DNA of 64,000 nt from Hydractinia symbiolongicarpus (Eukaryota > Cnidaria > Hydrozoa > Anthoathecata > Hydractiniidae). A program made the position numbers and the translations under genes. The stretch spans positions 31,439,501 to 31,503,500 of the forward strand of contig NC_079875.1 of assembly GCF_029227915.1 (NCBI RefSeq). Reading direction: 5' to 3'. The notes beneath the pieces are model-generated. The model searched no databases, had not been told where the DNA came from, and saw nothing but the letters and a program-made list of their open reading frames with translations. Shown here in pieces: positions 32,780 through 45,650 of the stretch (position 1 is its first letter; the number at the start of each line of letters is the position of its first letter).

Positions 32780-33196
32780 CGTAGCTATACAACTGCGTAA
32801 GACTGGGACCCAGAGTAGCTTAAGTTATTACTACATGTGTACCTCACCCGAATCCAAAAGGCACGTTAGGGATGTTAGGCGCATGTGATAACACCTACAA
32901 TAAGGAAGTACTCTTAACTTCAGGGCAAGACTTGCGATTCAGTCTAGTTTGGTTTGTTCTCTGCAGTAAATAGCATTAAGGATGTGCTATTTCGAGTGTC
33001 TTTCTAAAAAATGAAACAAGCGGAAATTGCACTGACAACATTAGTTACACTCCAACAATGGGCTCAACCGGGATTTGAACCTAAAGCAAGAATCATGCCA
33101 CTAGACCATTGAGCCTCTATGTCCCGTGCATTTTATTATATCCATAGAGACGAAGAAGACAGTCCCTATCTTTAACTTTAGGTACAGTTTAATGAT

Positions 33197-33268
33197 GGGC
33201 TCAACCGGGATTTGAACCCGGGACCTCTCGCACCCAAAGCGAGAATCATGCCACTAGACTATCGAGCC
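33197..33268 (-). tRNA. tRNA-Pro(UGG)
   Basis: 6:67 G.U and one base change in the A box. Confidence 0.8.
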
Positions 33269-33468
33269 TCAATGTCACATGCAACATGTCACAATGTTCT
33301 ATTAAGAATGGCTTTGGAAAAATAGGGACTGTCTTCGTTGTCTCTAAGGATATGAAAAAAAGCCTCAGTACGCAATAATGAAGTCATAACCTGGAGCAAG
33401 ATTTTCTTCTTACAATTACTTCACTCAAGAACCATTATTTTGTAACCATGTTTTAATACTGTTTTTTC

Positions 33469-33540
33469 TGGCTCTGACGTGAATTGAACACGCAACCTTC
33501 TGATCTGGAGTCAGACGCGCTACCATTGCGCCACAGAGTC
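33469..33540 (-). tRNA. tRNA-Trp(CCA)-like
   Basis: T stem paired; acceptor 2:71 A.C. Confidence 0.7.
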
Positions 33541-33957
33541 CGTAGCTAAAGAACTGCGTAAAACTGGGACCCAGAGTAGTTTAAGTTATTACTACATGTG
33601 TACCTGACCCGAATCCAAAAGGCACGTTAGGGATGTTAGGCGCATGTGATAACACCTACAATAAGGAAGTACTCTTAACTTCAGGGCAAGACTTGCGATT
33701 CAGTCGAGTTTGGTTTGTTCTCTGCAGTAAATAGCATTAAGGATGTGCTATTTCGAGTGTCTTTGTAAAAAATGAAACAAGCGGAAATTGCACTGACAAC
33801 ATTAGTTACACTCCAACAATAGGCTCAACCGGGATTTGAACCTAGATCAAGAATTATTCCACTAGACCATTGAGCCTCTATGTCCCGTGCATTTTATTAT
33901 ATCCATAGAGACGAAGAAGACAGTCCCTATCTTTAACATTAGTTACACTTTAATAAT

Positions 33958-34029
33958 GGGCTCAACCGGGATTTGAACCCGGGACCTCTCGCACCCAAAT
34001 CGAGAATCATGCCACTAGACCATTGAGCC
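33958..34029 (-). tRNA. tRNA-Pro(UGG)
   Basis: One mismatch at the anticodon-stem base next to the loop. Confidence 0.8.
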
Positions 34030-34229
34030 TCCATGTCACATGCAACATGTCACAATGTTCTATTAAGAATGGATTTGGAAAAATAGGGACTGTCTTCGTT
34101 GTCTCTAAGTATATAAAAAAAAGCCTCAGTACGCAATAATGAAGTCACAACCTGAAGCAAGATTTTCTTCTTACAATTACTTAACTCAAGAACTATTATT
34201 TTGTAACCATGTTTTGATACTGTTTTTTC

Positions 34230-34301
34230 TGACTCTGACTTGAATTGAACACGCAACCTTCTGATCTGGAGTCAGACGCGCTGCCATTGCGCCACAGAGA
34301 C
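34230..34301 (-). tRNA. tRNA-Trp(CCA)-like
   Basis: Acceptor 2:71 T.T, D-loop change and T-stem mismatch. Confidence 0.5.
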
Positions 34302-34381
34302 CGTAGCCATTCACAACAGTCACAACCTGGAGCAAGATTTTCTTTTTACAATTACTTCACTCAAGAACCATTAGAACCATC

Positions 34382-34453
34382 AGACTCTGACTTGAATTGA
34401 ACACGCAACCTTCTGATCTGGAGTCAGACGCGCTACCATTGCGCCACAGAGAC
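34382..34453 (-). tRNA. tRNA-Trp(CCA)-like
   Basis: Follows a deletion that fuses it to the spacer just upstream. Acceptor 2:71 T.T and T-stem mismatch. Confidence 0.45.
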
Positions 34454-34908
34454 CGTAGCCATTCACAACAGTCACAACCTGGAGCAGAGTCCGTAGCTAT
34501 ACACCTGCGTAAGACTGGGACCCAGAGTAGTTTAAGTTATTACTACATGTGTACCTGACCCGACTCCAAAAGGCTCGTTAGGGATGTTAGGCGCATGTGA
34601 TAACACCTACAATAAGGAAGTACTCTTAACTTCAGGCCAAGACTTGCGATTCAGTCGAGTTTGGTTTGTTCTCTGCAGTAAATAGCATTAAGGATGTGCT
34701 ATTTCGAGTGTCTTTCTAAAAAATGAAACAAGCGGAAATTGCACTGACAACGTTAGTTACACTCCAACAATGGGCTCAACCGGGATTTGAACCTAAAGCA
34801 AGAATCATGCCACTAGACCATTGAGCCTCTATGTCCCGTGCATTTTATTATATCCATAGAGACGAAGAAGACAGTCCCTATCTTTAACATTAGGTACACT
34901 TTAATAAT

Positions 34909-34980
34909 GGGCTCAACCGGGATTTGAACCCGGGACCTCTCGCACCCAAAGCGAGAATCATGCCACTAGACCATTGAGCC
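34909..34980 (-). tRNA. tRNA-Pro(UGG)
   Basis: Consensus copy. Confidence 0.92.
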
Positions 34981-35180
34981 TCCATGTCACATGCAACATG
35001 TCACAATGTTCTATTAAGAATGGATTTGGAAAAATAGGGACTGTCTTCGTTGTCTCTAAGGATATAAAAAAAAGCCTCAGTACGCAATAATGAAGTCACA
35101 ACCGGAAGCAAGATTTTCTTCTTACAATTACTTCACTCAAGAACTATTAATTTGTAACCATGTTTTAATACTGTTTTTTC

Positions 35181-35252
35181 TGACTCTAACTTGAATTGAA
35201 CACGCAACCTTCTGATCTGGAGTCAGACGCGCTACCATTGCGCCACAGAGTC
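35181..35252 (-). tRNA. tRNA-Trp(CCA)-like
   Basis: Acceptor 7:66 is G.U; T-stem 51:63 mismatch. Confidence 0.65.
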
Positions 35253-35532
35253 CGTAGCTATACAACTGCGTAAGACTGGGACCCAGAGTAGTTTAAGTTA
35301 TTACTACATGTGTACCTGACCCGAATCCAAAAGGCACGTTAGGGAGGTTAGGCGCATGTGATAACACCTACAATAAGGAAGTACTCTTAACTTCAGGGCA
35401 AGACTTGCGATTCAGTCGAGTTTGGTTTGTTCTCTTCAGTAAATAGCATTAAGGATGTGCTATTTCGAGTGTCTTTGTAAGAAATGAAACAAGCGGAAAT
35501 TGCACTGACAACATTAGTTACACTCCAACAAT

Positions 35533-35593
35533 GGGCTCAACCGGGATTTGAACCCGGGACCTCTCGAGAATCATGCCACTAGACCATTGAGCC
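35533..35593 (-). pseudogene. tRNA-Pro with 11-nt anticodon-loop deletion
   Basis: 61 nt long. The anticodon loop and adjoining stem are deleted, a different break from the 56-nt relics. It sits in the relic's flanking context. Confidence 0.85.
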
Positions 35594-35793
35594 TCCATGT
35601 CACATGCAACATGTCACAATGTTCTATTAAGAATGGCTTTGGAAAAATAGGGACTGTCTTCGTTGTCTCTAAGGATATAAAAAAAAGCCTCAGTACGCAA
35701 TAATGAAGTCACAACCGGAAGCAAGATTTTCTTCTTACAATTACTTCACTCAAGAACTATTATTTTGTAACCATGTTTTAATACTGTTTTTTC

Positions 35794-35865
35794 TGACTCT
35801 GACTTGAATTGAACATGCAACCTTCTGATCTGGAGTCAGACGCGCTACCATTGCGCCACAGAGTC
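35794..35865 (-). tRNA. tRNA-Trp(CCA)-like
   Basis: T stem has two changes (GCATG with CAAGT). Confidence 0.6.
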
Positions 35866-36401
35866 CATAGCTATACAACTGCGTAAGACTGGGACCCAGA
35901 GTAGTTTTAGTTATTACTACATGTGTACCTGACCCGAATCCAAAAGGCACGTTAGGGATGTTAGGCGCATGTGATAACACCTACAATAAGGAAGTACTCT
36001 TAACTTCAGGGCAAGACTTGCGATTCAGTCGAGTTTGGTTTGTTCTCTGCAGTAAATAGCATTAAGGATGTGCTATTTCGAGTGTCTTTGTAAAAAATGA
36101 AACAAGCGGAAATTGCACTGACAACATTAGTTACACTCCAACAATGGGCTCAACCGGGATTTGAACCTAAAGCAAGAATCATGCCACTAGACCATTGAGC
36201 CTCCATGTCACATGCAACATGTCACAATGTTCTATTAAGAATGGCTTTGGAAAAATAGGGACTGTCTTCGTTGTCTCTAAGGATATAAAAAAAAGCCTCA
36301 GTACGCAATAATGAAGTCACAACCGGAAGCAAGATTTTCTTCTTACAATTACTTCACTCAAGAACTATTATTTTGTAACCATGTTTTAATACTGTTTTTT
36401 C

Positions 36402-36473
36402 TGACTCTGACTTGAATTGAACATGCAACCTTCTGATCTGGAGTCAGACGCGCTACCATTGCGCCACAGAGTC
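36402..36473 (-). tRNA. tRNA-Trp(CCA)-like
   Basis: Same T-stem changes as 35794; unit lacks a full Pro. Confidence 0.6.
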
Positions 36474-37009
36474 CATAGCTATACAACTGCGTAAGACTGG
36501 GACCCAGAGTAGTTTAAGTTATTACTACATGTGTACCTGACCCGAATCCAAAAGGCACGTTAGGGATGTTAGGCGCATGTGATAACACCTACAATAAGGA
36601 AGTACTCTTAACTTCAGGGCAAGACTTGCGATTCAGTCGAGTTTGGTTTGTTCTCTGCAGTAAATAGCATTAAGGATGTGCTATTTCGAGTGTCTTTGTA
36701 AAAAATGAAACAAGCGGAAATTGCACTGACAACATTAGTTACACTCCAACAATGGGCTCAACCGGGATTTGAACCTAAAGCAAGAATCATGCCACTAGAC
36801 CATTGAGCCTCCATGTCATATGCAACATGTCACAATGTTCTATTAAGAATGGATTTGGAAAAATAGGGACTGTCTTCGTTGTCTCTAAGGATATAAAAAA
36901 AAGCCTCAGTACACAATAATGAAGTCACAACCTGAAGCAAGATTTTCTTCTTACAATTACTTCACTCAAGAACTATAATTTTGTAACCATGTTTTAATAC
37001 TGTTTTTTC

Positions 37010-37081
37010 TGACTCTGACTTGAATTGAACACGCAACCTTCTGATCTGGAGTCAGACGCGCTACCATTGCGCCACAGAGTC
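37010..37081 (-). tRNA. tRNA-Trp(CCA)-like
   Basis: Acceptor paired; T-stem 51:63 mismatch. Confidence 0.72.
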
Positions 37082-37498
37082 CGTAGCTATACAACTGCGT
37101 AAGACTGGGACCCAGAGTAGTTTAAGTTATTACTACATGTGTACCTGACCCGACTCCAAAAGGCTCGTTAGGGATGTTAGGCGCATGTGATAACACCTAC
37201 AATAAGGAAGTACTCTTAACTTCAGGGCAAGACTTGCGATTCAGTCGAGTTTGGTTTATTCTCTGCAGTAAATAGCATTAAGGATGTGCTATTTCGAGTG
37301 TCTTTCTAAAAAATGAAACAAGCGGAAATTGCACTGACAACATTAGTTACACTCCAACAATGGGCTCAACCGGGATTTGAACCTAAAGCAAGAATCATGC
37401 CACTAGACCATTGAGCCTCTATGTCGCGTGCATTTTATTATATCCATAGAGACGAAGAAGACAGTCCCTATCTTTAACATTAGGTACACTTTAATAAT

Positions 37499-37570
37499 GG
37501 GCTCAACCGGGATTTGAACCCGGGACCTCTCGCACCCAAAGCGAGAATCATGCCACTAGACCATCGAGCC
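37499..37570 (-). tRNA. tRNA-Pro(UGG)
   Basis: 6:67 G.U; otherwise consensus. Confidence 0.9.
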
Positions 37571-37770
37571 TCCATGTCACATGCAACATGTCACAATGTT
37601 CTATTAAGAATGACTTTGGAAAAATAGGGACTGTCTTCGTTGTCTCTAAGGATATGAAAAAAAGCCTCAGTACGCAATAATGAAGTCACAACCTGGAGCA
37701 AGATTTTCTTCTTACAATTACTTCACTCAAGAACCATTATTTTGTAACCATGTTTTAATACTGTTTTTTT

Positions 37771-37842
37771 TGAGTCTGACGTGAATTGAACACGCAACCT
37801 TCTGATCTGGAGTCAGACGCGCTACCATTGCGCCACAGAATC
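37771..37842 (-). tRNA. tRNA-Trp(CCA)-like
   Basis: T stem paired; acceptor 3:70 T.C. Confidence 0.68.
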
Positions 37843-38259
37843 CGTAGCTATACAACTGCGTAAGACTGGGACCCAGAGTAGTTTAAGTTATTACTACATG
37901 TGTACCTGACCCGACTCCAAAAGGCTCGTTAGGGATGTTAGGCGCATGTGATAACACCTACAATAAGGAAGTACTCTTAACTTCAGGGCAAGACTTGCGA
38001 TTCAGTCGAGTTTGGTTTGTTCTCTGCAGTAAATAGCATTAAGGATGTGCTATTTCGAGTGTCTTTCTAAAAAATGAAACAAGCGGAAATTGCACTGACA
38101 ACATTAGTTACACTCCAACAATGGGCTCAACCGGGATTTGAACCTAAAGCAAGAATCATGTCACTAGACCATTGAGCCTCTATGTCCCGTGCATTTTATT
38201 ATATCCATAGAGACGAAGAAGACAGTCCCTATCTTTAACATTAGGTACACTTTAATAAA

Positions 38260-38331
38260 GGGCTCAACCGGGATTTGAACCCGGGACCTCTCGCACCCAA
38301 AGCGAGAATCATGTCACTAGACCATTGAGCC
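38260..38331 (-). tRNA. tRNA-Pro(UGG)
   Basis: One D-arm change (GACATG); otherwise consensus. Confidence 0.85.
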
Positions 38332-38531
38332 TCCATGTCACATGCAACATGTCACAATGTTCTATTAAGAATGGATTTGGAAAAATAGGGACTGTCTTCG
38401 TTGTCTCTAAGGATATAAAAAAAAGCCTCAGTACGCAATAATGAAGTCACAACCGGAAGCAAGATTTTCTTCTTACAATTACTTCACTCAAGAACTATTA
38501 TTTTGTAACCATGTTTTAATACTGTTTTTTC

Positions 38532-38603
38532 TGACTCTGACTTGAATTGAACACGCAACCTTCTGATCTGGAGTCAGACGCGCTACCATTGCGCCACAGA
38601 GTC
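38532..38603 (-). tRNA. tRNA-Trp(CCA)-like
   Basis: T-stem 51:63 mismatch only. Confidence 0.72.
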
Positions 38604-39139
38604 CGTAGCTATACAACTGCGTAAGACTGGGACCCAGAGTAGTTTAAGTTATTACTACATGTGTACCTGACCCGAATCCAAAAGGCACGTTAGGGATGTT
38701 AGGCGCATGTGATAACACCTACAATAAGGAAGTACTCTTAACTTCAGGGCAAGACTTGCGATTCAGTCGAGTTTGGTTTGTTCTCTGCAGTAAATAGCAT
38801 TAAGGATGTGCTATTTCGAGTGTCTTTGTAAAAAATGAAACAAGCGGAAATTGCACTGACAACATTAGTTACACTCCAACAATGGGCTCAACCGGGATTT
38901 GAACCTAAAGCAAGAATCATGCCACTAGACCATTGAGCCTCCATGTCATATGCAACATGTCACAATGTTCTATTAAGAATGGATTTGGAAAAATAGGGAC
39001 TGTCTTCGTTGTCTCTAAGGATATAAAAAAAAGCCTCAGTACACAATAATGAAGTCACAACCTGAAGCAAGATTTTCTTCTTACAATTACTTCACTCAAG
39101 AACTATAATTTTGTAACCATGTTTTAATACTGTTTTTTC

Positions 39140-39211
39140 TGACTCTGACTTGAATTGAACACGCAACCTTCTGATCTGGAGTCAGACGCGCTACCATTGC
39201 GCCACAGAGTC
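39140..39211 (-). tRNA. tRNA-Trp(CCA)-like
   Basis: Duplicate of 37010. Confidence 0.72.
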
Positions 39212-39628
39212 CGTAGCTATACAACTGCGTAAGACTGGGACCCAGAGTAGTTTAAGTTATTACTACATGTGTACCTGACCCGACTCCAAAAGGCTCGTTA
39301 GGGATGTTAGGCGCATGTGATAACACCTACAATAAGGAAGTACTCTTAACTTCAGGGCAAGACTTGCGATTCAGTCGAGTTTGGTTTATTCTCTGCAGTA
39401 AATAGCATTAAGGATGTGCTATTTCGAGTGTCTTTCTAAAAAATGAAACAAGCGGAAATTGCACTGACAACATTAGTTACACTCCAACAATGGGCTCAAC
39501 CGGGATTTGAACCTAAAGCAAGAATCATGCCACTAGACCATTGAGCCTCTATGTCGCGTGCATTTTATTATATCCATAGAGACGAAGAAGACAGTCCCTA
39601 TCTTTAACATTAGGTACACTTTAATAAT

Positions 39629-39700
39629 GGGCTCAACCGGGATTTGAACCCGGGACCTCTCGCACCCAAAGCGAGAATCATGCCACTAGACCATCGAGCC
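39629..39700 (-). tRNA. tRNA-Pro(UGG)
   Basis: Duplicate of 37499; 6:67 G.U. Confidence 0.9.
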
Positions 39701-39900
39701 TCCATGTCACATGCAACATGTCACAATGTTCTATTAAGAATGACTTTGGAAAAATAGGGACTGTCTTCGTTGTCTCTAAGGATATGAAAAAAAGCCTCAG
39801 TACGCAATAATGAAGTCACAACCTGGAGCAAGATTTTCTTCTTACAATTACTTCACTCAAGAACCATTATTTTGTAACCATGTTTTAATACTGTTTTTTT

Positions 39901-39972
39901 TGAGTCTGACGTGAATTGAACACGCAACCTTCTGATCTGGAGTCAGACGCGCTACCATTGCGCCACAGAATC
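39901..39972 (-). tRNA. tRNA-Trp(CCA)-like
   Basis: Duplicate of 37771; 3:70 T.C. Confidence 0.68.
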
Positions 39973-40389
39973 CGTAGCTATACAACTGCGTAAGACTGGG
40001 ACCCAGAGTAGTTTAAGTTATTACTACATGTGTACCTGACCCGACTCCAAAAGGCTCGTTAGGGATGTTAGGCGCATGTGATAACACCTACAATAAGGAA
40101 GTACTCTTAACTTCAGGGCAAGACTTGCGATTCAGTCGAGTTTGGTTTGTTCTCTGCAGTAAATAGCATTAAGGATGTGCTATTTCGAGTGTCTTTCTAA
40201 AAAATGAAACAAGCGGAAATTGCACTGACAACATTAGTTACACTCCAACAATGGGCTCAACCGGGATTTGAACCTAAAGCAAGAATCATGTCACTAGACC
40301 ATTGAGCCTCTATGTCCCGTGCATTTTATTATATCCATAGAGACGAAGAAGACAGTCCCTATCTTTAACATTAGGTACACTTTAATAAA

Positions 40390-40461
40390 GGGCTCAACCG
40401 GGATTTGAACCCGGGACCTCTCGCACCCAAGGCGAGAATCATGTCACTAGACCATTGAGCC
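40390..40461 (-). tRNA. tRNA-Pro(UGG)
   Basis: Duplicate of 38260 with base 32 changed to C. Confidence 0.85.
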
Positions 40462-40661
40462 TCCATGTCACATGCAACATGTCACAATGTTCTATTAAGA
40501 ATGGATTTGGAAAAATAGGGACTGTCTTCGTTGTCTCTAAGGATATAAAAAAAAGCCTCAGTACGCAATAATGAAGTCACAACCGGAAGCAAGATTTTCT
40601 TCTTACAATTACTTCACTCAAGAACTATTATTTTGTAACCATGTTTTAATACTGTTTTTTC

Positions 40662-40733
40662 TGACTCTGACTTGAATTGAACACGCAACCTTCTGATCTG
40701 GAGTCAGACGCGCTACCATTGCGCCACAGAGTC
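40662..40733 (-). tRNA. tRNA-Trp(CCA)-like
   Basis: T-stem 51:63 mismatch only. Confidence 0.72.
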
Positions 40734-41150
40734 CGTAGCTATACAACTGCGTAAGACTGGGACCCAGAGTAGTTTAAGTTATTACTACATGTGTACCTGA
40801 CCCGAATCCAAAAGGCACGTTAGGGATGTTAGGCGCATGTGATAACACCTACAATAAGGAAGTACTCTTAACTTCAGGGCAAGACTTGCGATTCAGTCGA
40901 GTTTGGTTTGTTCTCTGCAGTAAATAGCATTAAGGATGTGCTATTTCGAGTGTCTTTGTAAAAAATGAAACAAGCGGAAATTGCACTGACAACATTAGTT
41001 ACACTCCAACAATGGGCTCAACCGGGATTTGAACCTAAAGCAAGAATCATGCCACTAGACCATTGAGCCTCTATGTCGCGTGCTTTTTATTATATCCATA
41101 GAGACGAAGAAGACAGTCCCTATCTTTAACATTAGGTACACTTTAATAAT

Positions 41151-41222
41151 GGGCTCAACCGGGATTTGAACCCGGGACCTCTCGCACCCAAAGCGAGAAT
41201 CATGCCACTAGACCATCGAGCC
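41151..41222 (-). tRNA. tRNA-Pro(UGG)
   Basis: 6:67 G.U. Confidence 0.9.
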
Positions 41223-41422
41223 TCCATGTCACATGCAACATGTCACAATGTTCTATTAAGAATGGCTTTGGAAAAATAGGGACTGTCTTCGTTGTCTCTA
41301 AGGATATAAAAAAAAGCCTCAGTACGCAATAATGAAGTCACAACCGGAAGCAAGATTTTCTTCTTACAATTACTTCACTCAAGAACTATTATTTTGTAAC
41401 CATGTTTTAATACTGTTTTTTC

Positions 41423-41494
41423 TGACTCTGACTTGAATTGAACATGCAACCTTCTGATCTGGAGTCAGACGCGCTACCATTGCGCCACAGAGTC
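41423..41494 (-). tRNA. tRNA-Trp(CCA)-like
   Basis: Two T-stem changes, as at 35794. Confidence 0.6.
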
Positions 41495-41911
41495 CATAGC
41501 TATACAACTGCGTAAGACTGGGACCCAGAGTAGTTTAAGTTATTACTACATGTGTACCTGACCCGAATCCAAAAGGCACGTTAGGGATGTTAGGCGCATG
41601 TGATAACACCTACAATAAGGAAGTACTCTTAACTTCAGGGCAAGACTTGCGATTCAGTCGAGTTTGGTTTGTTCTCTGCAGTAAATAGCATTAAGGATGT
41701 GCTATTTCGAGTGTCTTTGTAAAAAATGAAACAAGCGGAAATTGCACTGACAACATTAGTTACACTCCAACAATGGGCTCAACCGGGATTTGAACCTAAA
41801 GCAAGAATCATGCCACTAGACCATTGAGCCTCTATGTCGCGTGCTTTTTATTATATCCATAGAGACGAAGAAGACAGTCCCTATCTTTAACATTAGGTAC
41901 ACTTTAATAAT

Positions 41912-41983
41912 GGGCTCAACCGGGATTTGAACCCGGGACCTCTCGCACCCAAAGCGAGAATCATGCCACTAGACCATCGAGCC
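41912..41983 (-). tRNA. tRNA-Pro(UGG)
   Basis: 6:67 G.U. Confidence 0.9.
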
Positions 41984-42183
41984 TCCATGTCACATGCAAC
42001 ATGTCACAATGTTCTATTAAGAATGACTTTGGAAAAATTGGGACTGTCTTCGTTGTCTCTAAGGATATGAAAAAAAGCCTCAGTACGCAATAATGAAGTC
42101 ACAACCGAAAGCAAGATTTTCTTCTTACAATTACTTCACTCAAGAACTATTATTTTGTAACCAAGTTTTAATACTGTTTTTTC

Positions 42184-42255
42184 TGACTCTGACTTGAATT
42201 GAACATGCAACCTTCTGATCTGGAGTCAGACGCGCTACCATTGCGCCACAGAGTC
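42184..42255 (-). tRNA. tRNA-Trp(CCA)-like
   Basis: Two T-stem changes, as at 35794. Confidence 0.6.
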
Positions 42256-42672
42256 CATAGCTATACAACTGCGTAAGACTGGGACCCAGAGTAGTTTAAG
42301 TTATTACTACATGTGTACCTGACCCGAATCCAAAAGGCACGTTAGGGATGTTAGGCGCATGTGATAACACCTACAATAAGGAAGTACTCTTAACTTCAGG
42401 GCAAGACTTGCGATTCAGTCGAGTTTGGTTTGTTCTCTACAGTAAATAGCATTAAGGATGTGCTATTTCGAGTGTCTTTCTAAAAAATGAAACAAGCGGA
42501 AATTGCACTGACAACATTAGTTACACTCCAACAATGGGCTCAACCGGGATTTGAACCTAAAGCAAGAATCATGCCACTAGACCATTGAGCCTCTATGTCG
42601 CGTGCTTTTTATTATATCCATAGAGACGAAGAAGACAGTCCCTATCTTTAACATTAGGTACACTTTAATAAT

Positions 42673-42744
42673 GGGCTCAACCGGGATTTGAACCCGGGAC
42701 CTCTCGCACCCAAAGCGAGAATCATGCCACTAGACCATCGAGCC
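42673..42744 (-). tRNA. tRNA-Pro(UGG)
   Basis: 6:67 G.U. Confidence 0.9.
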
Positions 42745-42944
42745 TCCATGTCACATGCAACATGTCACAATGTTCTATTAAGAATGACTTTGGAAAAATT
42801 GGGACTGTCTTCGTTGTCTCTAAGGATATGAAAAAAAGCCTCAGTACGCAATAATGAAGTCACAACCTGGAGCAAGATTTTCTTCTTACAATTACTTCAC
42901 TCAAGAACCATTATTTTGTAACCATGTTTTAATACTGTTTTTTC

Positions 42945-43016
42945 TGAGTCTGACGTGAATTGAACACGCAACCTTCTGATCTGGAGTCAGACGCGCTACC
43001 ATTGCGCCACAGAGTC
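42945..43016 (-). tRNA. tRNA-Trp(CCA)-like
   Basis: T stem paired; acceptor 3:70 C.C. Confidence 0.7.
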
Positions 43017-43433
43017 CGTAGCTATACAACTGCGTAAGACTGGGACCCAGAGTAGTTTAAGTTATTACTACATGTGTACCTGACCCGACTCCAAAAGGCT
43101 CGTTAGGGATGTTAGGCGCATGTGATAACACCTACAATAAGGAAGTACTCTTAACTTCAGGGCAAGACTTGCGATTCAGTCGAGTTTGGTTTGTTCTCTG
43201 CAGTAAATAGCATTAAGGATGTGCTATTTCGAGTGTCTTTCTAAAAAATGAAACAAGCGGAAATTGCACTGACAACATTAGTTACACTCCAACAATGGGC
43301 TCAACCGGGATTTGAACCTAAAGCAAGAATCATGCCACTAGACCATTAAGCCTTTATGTCCCGTGCATTTTATTATATCCATAGAGACGAAGAAGACAGT
43401 CCCTATCTTTAACATTAGGTACACTTTAATAAT

Positions 43434-43505
43434 GGGCTCAACCGGGATTTGAACCCGGGACCTCTCGCACCCAAAGCGAGAATCATGCCACTAGACCATT
43501 GAGCC
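43434..43505 (-). tRNA. tRNA-Pro(UGG)
   Basis: Consensus copy. Confidence 0.92.
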
Positions 43506-43705
43506 TCCATGTCACATGCAACATGTCACAATGTTCTATTAAGAATGGATTTGGAAAAATAGGGACTGTCTTTGTTGTCTCTAAGGATATAAAAAAAAGC
43601 CTCAGTACGCAATAATGAAGTCACAACCGGAAGCAAGATTTTCTTCTTACAATTACTTCACTCAAGAACTATTATTTTGTAACCATGTTTTAATACTGTT
43701 TTTTC

Positions 43706-43777
43706 TGACTCTGACTTGAATTGAACACGCAACCTTCTGATCTGGAGTCAGACGCGCTACCATTGCGCCACAGAGTC
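43706..43777 (-). tRNA. tRNA-Trp(CCA)-like
   Basis: T-stem 51:63 mismatch only. Confidence 0.72.
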
Positions 43778-44057
43778 CGTAGCTATACAACTGCGTAAGA
43801 CTGGGACCCAGAGTAGTTTAAGTTATTACTACATGTGTACCTGACCCGAATCCAAAAGGCACGTTAGGGATGTTAGGCGCATGTGATAACACCTACAATA
43901 AGGAAGTACTCTTAACTTCAGGGCAAGACTTGCGATTCAGTCGAGTTTGGTTTGTTCTCTGCAGTAAATAGCATTAAGGATGTGCTATTTCGAGTGTCTT
44001 TGTAAAAAATGAAACAAGCGGAAATTGCACTGACAACATTAGTTACACTCCAACAAT

Positions 44058-44129
44058 GGGCTCAACCGGGATTTGAACCCGGGACCTCTCGCACCCAAAG
44101 CGAGAATAATGCCACTAGACCATTGAGCC
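44058..44129 (-). tRNA. tRNA-Pro(UGG)
   Basis: A full-length Pro in the position and 3' flank normally held by the relic, so this 608-bp-type unit is a recombinant. One base change near the D/anticodon junction. Confidence 0.85.
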
Positions 44130-44329
44130 TCCATGTCTTATGCAACATGTCACAATGTTCTATTAAGAATGGATTTGGAAAAATAGGGACTGTCTTCGTT
44201 GTCTCTAAGGATATAAAAAAAAGCCTCAGTACACAATAATGAAGTCACAACCTGATGCAAGATTTTCTTCTTACAATTTCTTCACTCAAGAACTATAATT
44301 TTGTAACCATGTTTTAATACTGTTTTTTC

Positions 44330-44401
44330 TGACTCTGACTTGAATTGAACACGCAACCTTCTGATCTGGAGTCAGACGCGCTACCATTGCGCCACAGAGT
44401 C
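44330..44401 (-). tRNA. tRNA-Trp(CCA)-like
   Basis: T-stem 51:63 mismatch only. Confidence 0.72.
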
Positions 44402-44817
44402 CGTAGCTATACAACTGCGTAAGACTGGGACCCAGAGTAGTTAAGTTATTACTACATGTGTGCCTGACCCGAATTCAAAAGGCACGTTAGGGATATTAGG
44501 CGCATGTGATAACACCTACAATAAGGAAGTACTTTTAACTTCAGGGCAAGACTTGCGATTCAGTCGAGTTTGGTTTGTTCTCTGCAGTAAATAGCATTAA
44601 GGATGTGCTATTTCGAGTGTCTTTCTAAAAAATGAAACAAGCCGAAATTGCACTGACAACATTAGTTACACTCCAACAATGGGCTCAACCGGGATTTGAA
44701 CCTAAAGCAAGAATCATGCCACTAGACCATTGAGCCTCTATGTCCCGTGCATTTTATTATATCCATAGAGACGAAGAAGACAGTCCCTATCTTTAACATT
44801 AGGTACACTTTAATAAT

Positions 44818-44889
44818 GGGCTCAACCGGGATTTGAACCCGGGACCTCTCGCACCCAAAGCGAGAATCATGCCACTAGACCATTGAGCC
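44818..44889 (-). tRNA. tRNA-Pro(UGG)
   Basis: Consensus copy. Confidence 0.92.
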
Positions 44890-45089
44890 TCCATGTCACA
44901 TGCAACATGTCACAATGTTCTATTAAGAATGGCTTTGGAAAAATAGGTACTGTCTTCGTTGTCTCTAAGGATATAAAAAAAAGCCTCAGTACGCAATAAT
45001 GAAGTCACAACCGGAAGCAAGATTTTCTTCTTACAATTACTTCACTCAAGAACCATTATTTTGTAACCATGTTTTAATACTGTTTTTTC

Positions 45090-45161
45090 TGAGTCTGACG
45101 TGAATTGAACACGCAACCTTCTGATCTGGAGTCAGACGCGCTACCATTGCGCCACAGAGTC
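45090..45161 (-). tRNA. tRNA-Trp(CCA)-like
   Basis: T stem paired; 3:70 C.C. Confidence 0.7.
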
Positions 45162-45578
45162 CGTAGCTATACAACTGCGTAAGACTGGGACCCAGAGTAG
45201 TTTAAGTTATTACTACATGTGTACCTGACCCGAATCCAAAAGGCACGTTAGAGATGTTAGGCGCATGTGATAACACCTACAATAAGGAAGTACTCTTAAC
45301 TTCAGGGCAAGACTTGCGATTCAGTCTAGTTTGGTTTGTTCTCTACAGTAAATAGCATTAAGGATGTGCTATTTCGAGTGTCTTTCTAAAAAATGAAACA
45401 AGCGGAAATTGCACTGACAACATTAGTTACACTCCAACAATGGGCTCAACCGGGATTTGAACCTAAAGCAAGAATCATGCCACTAGACCATTGAGCCTCT
45501 ATGTCCCGTGCATTTTATTATATCCATAGAGACGAAGAAGACAATCCCTATCTTTAACATTAGTTACACTTTAATAAT

Positions 45579-45650
45579 GGGCTCAACCGGGATTTGAACC
45601 CGGGACCTCTCGCACCCAAAGCGAGAATCATGCCACTAGACCATTGAGCC
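45579..45650 (-). tRNA. tRNA-Pro(UGG)
   Basis: Consensus copy. Confidence 0.92.

Larger units (their letters stand above)
36480..40740. repeat. 2,130-bp higher-order repeat, two copies
   Basis: Landmarks at 37010, 37771 and 38532 recur at 39140, 39901 and 40662, all 2,130 bp later. Each copy contains one 608-bp short unit (Trp plus relic, no full Pro) and two standard units. The AATCC Trp acceptor variant occurs at 37771 and 39901. Confidence 0.9.
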
